From Filomicrobium sp. (GTDB lineage: Bacteria; Pseudomonadota; Alphaproteobacteria; Rhizobiales; Hyphomicrobiaceae): a DNA stretch of 8,235 bases. A program made the position numbers and the translations under genes. The stretch is taken from contig JAJFHK010000218.1 in the NCBI GenBank assembly GCA_021775655.1, positions 1 through 8,235 of the forward strand. Reading direction: 5' to 3'. Within the stretch, counting starts at the first letter, position 1. Each line of letters opens with the position of its first letter. Below, in pieces: positions 6,941 to 8,235 of the stretch. The notes below the pieces were generated by a model, which worked only from the letters and a program-made list of their open reading frames with translations, did no database searches and was not told the origin of the DNA.

Positions 6941-7318
6941 CTACAGAGTGCGGGTATCAACGTCGTAGTCTCCAGCGAGAATCGCGCGGACGATGACGAC
7001 GCACGGGATCAATCCTGCCGCGACCATCAGGCCCATCAGAATATCGGTTGCCTCGAACCCCCTGATTGCCATGAAGGAGATCGTAGCAACGGATAATGCA
7101 ACGTACCAAGCTGCGGCGATAGCGTGCGCGAACTTGATGAAAATTACCGGCAGCTCATCGCCGGTCTTGATCATGGCAACGATTGTGATCGGCACCAGGA
7201 TGACAGCAATAAGTCCCCAGATGCCGATTGCGGGTTTTAATGTGTCGGCCAAAATTGCAGTTTGAGCAAGGCAGCCGATACCAAGCGTCATTTTTAGGGA
7301 AATGTTCGACCAGTTCAT
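6941..7318 (-). CDS. Small membrane protein of unknown function, four predicted helices
   Basis: I do not recognise the family. The 125-residue protein has four hydrophobic segments at about 9-25, 29-50, 60-85 and 92-114, joined by short loops (KTGDELP at 51-57, RGFEATD at 86-92), with an acidic tail (GDYDVD, 116-121). There are no obvious catalytic or metal-binding motifs and no cleavable signal peptide. It starts 48 bases after the stop of the leftward solute-binding protein gene and is probably co-transcribed with it. Size and helix number are near those of TctB, the small subunit of tripartite tricarboxylate transporters, but I see no convincing TctB sequence feature, and no TctA follows because the next gene is convergent. 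The ATG at 7318-7316 has no clear ribosome-binding site. An internal ATG at 7291-7289 (Met10) is an alternative. Confidence 0.75.
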   Translation of the reverse strand: MNWSNISLKMTLGIGCLAQTAILADTLKPAIGIWGLIAVILVPITIVAMIKTGDELPVIFIKFAHAIAAAWYVALSVATISFMAIRGFEATDILMGLMVAAGLIPCVVIVRAILAGDYDVDTRTL

Positions 7319-7366
7319 GCCGGCGTCCGGATTTTCACATTTCTTAAGAAGCGTGACGGAGCCACT

Positions 7367-8235
7367 CTACAACGGATCCTTATTTGGTTTACTCGGCGGC
7401 GGTCCACCGGCCGACGGGGCTGTGCTCGTTTTACTAATTGTGGGTCGGTTTTCTCTGAGGACCTCGACCGCCATTTTCCAGCGTATGTGTTTTTGCACGA
7501 GTTTGTTCATGAAATTTGAGACTGCAACCCCTCGGGCATAGTCGCCGACGTGGCCTTTGGCTCGGCGAATTTCTCGCCATTCCGGCGTCTGAAATACCTT
7601 CAAGATTAGTTCTGCATAGTAGTTGCTGGCTTCGAGAGGCATGCCGGGAGGGCCGATGATGATCCGGCTGGGAGAATAGACAATATCCATGCCAGTTTCT
7701 CGAATGGAGGGAATGTGGTTCAGATCGCCTAGCCGGTCGTGGGATAGGACGGCAATTATTCGGTTTGAGGATTTGTTTTTAAGGGCAAGCTGCTCTGCTG
7801 GGTTGAAGATCGCGGCATCGTATCCTTTTTCGGTGAGCGCGCGCGCGGTGGAGCCAATCTTTTTGATGCCGACGTAGGTTGCATCGAGACCGTAGAGGGC
7901 GATAATCATTTCAGAGAGGAGTGCGCGTGGTGTTCCTAAGGGTGGACCGACGAACTTGAACTCTGGACCTTTGGCACGGGCAACGCGAACCAAATCATCT
8001 ATCGATTTGATGTCCCCGTGAGATGCATTGACCCACAGGCCTAGGGTTTCTTCTCCCATATTGGCGATGGGCGTTGTCTTCATGACATCAAAGCCGATCT
8101 CTGGTTTGAAGATCGGGATTGTGTAGGCATTGGGCAGGATCAGCATAAGCGTATGGTCGTCATTTGCGCGGGCTTGAAATTTTGGGAACGCTTCGACACC
8201 AACTCCTTTGGGGATGTTTACGACCTTGAATGGCA
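7367..8235 (-). CDS. TctC/Bug-family periplasmic solute-binding protein, N-terminus beyond window
   Basis: The frame is open to the right edge. Upstream of the first internal ATG (8146) another 29 codons continue without a stop, reading PFKVVNIPKGVGVEAFPKF and then DDHTLMLI. This parallels the NxPGxGG...PDGYTLL block of TctC/Bug proteins, so the true start is outside the window. At least 288 residues are present of a usual 310-330. The missing part should hold the signal peptide. Other family-like parts are LGLWVNASHGDIKSIDDLV, the FVGPPLGTPRALLSEMI stretch, YVGIKKIGSTARALTEKGYDAA, and an IIGPPGMPLE region followed by a terminal helical part. Such proteins bind carboxylates or related small molecules for tripartite tricarboxylate transport or sensing. 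Here the usual PGGGG loop is reduced to PKGVG and the C-terminus ends in a Pro/Ser-rich tail (SAGGPPPSKPNKDPL). No TctA is seen nearby. The ligand is unknown. Confidence 0.82.
   Translation of the reverse strand, partial: PFKVVNIPKGVGVEAFPKFQARANDDHTLMLILPNAYTIPIFKPEIGFDVMKTTPIANMGEETLGLWVNASHGDIKSIDDLVRVARAKGPEFKFVGPPLGTPRALLSEMIIALYGLDATYVGIKKIGSTARALTEKGYDAAIFNPAEQLALKNKSSNRIIAVLSHDRLGDLNHIPSIRETGMDIVYSPSRIIIGPPGMPLEASNYYAELILKVFQTPEWREIRRAKGHVGDYARGVAVSNFMNKLVQKHIRWKMAVEVLRENRPTISKTSTAPSAGGPPPSKPNKDPL

Overview
The window reads as an ordinary chromosomal segment of an alphaproteobacterium, most likely of the order Hyphomicrobiales (Hyphomicrobium-like). This placement rests on the close fit of the IlvB, IlvN and MiaA sequences to alphaproteobacterial versions as I remember them and on the serB/miaA/ilvB neighbourhood. 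No database was searched and the genus is a guess.

Layout. Bases 1-193 carry the 5' end of a leftward gene that reads as phosphoserine phosphatase (serB). Facing away from it is miaA (tRNA dimethylallyltransferase), best started at a TTG at 259. After a 237-base gap with weak promoter-like and hairpin/T-run signals comes ilvB (acetolactate synthase large subunit). It is followed, all rightward, by a small exported protein of unknown function whose start codon overlaps the ilvB stop, a glutathione S-transferase-like gene, and ilvN (the regulatory small subunit). A large membrane O-acyltransferase with a periplasmic SGNH domain follows and ends at 6867. The last part is leftward: a 125-residue four-helix membrane protein of unknown function, preceded by a TctC/Bug-type periplasmic solute-binding protein whose N-terminus lies beyond the window edge.

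How the genes work together. IlvB and IlvN form acetohydroxyacid synthase, the first common enzyme of valine, leucine and isoleucine synthesis. Here their genes are separated by two unrelated genes, yet spacing and strand suggest one transcription unit. serB (serine synthesis) and miaA (tRNA A37 modification) are housekeeping neighbours. The acyltransferase probably O-acylates a cell-surface polysaccharide or glycolipid and has no visible functional link to the ilv genes. The solute-binding protein and the small membrane protein may form a two-gene unit, but no transporter permease is visible.

I see no tRNA or rRNA gene, CRISPR array, insertion sequence, phage gene or long repeat. I do not find a convincing new system. 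The most worthwhile points are the interrupted ilvB-ilvN pair with its exported small protein, the GDSH-to-CDSH change in the acyltransferase, and the unusual solute-binding/membrane-protein pair.
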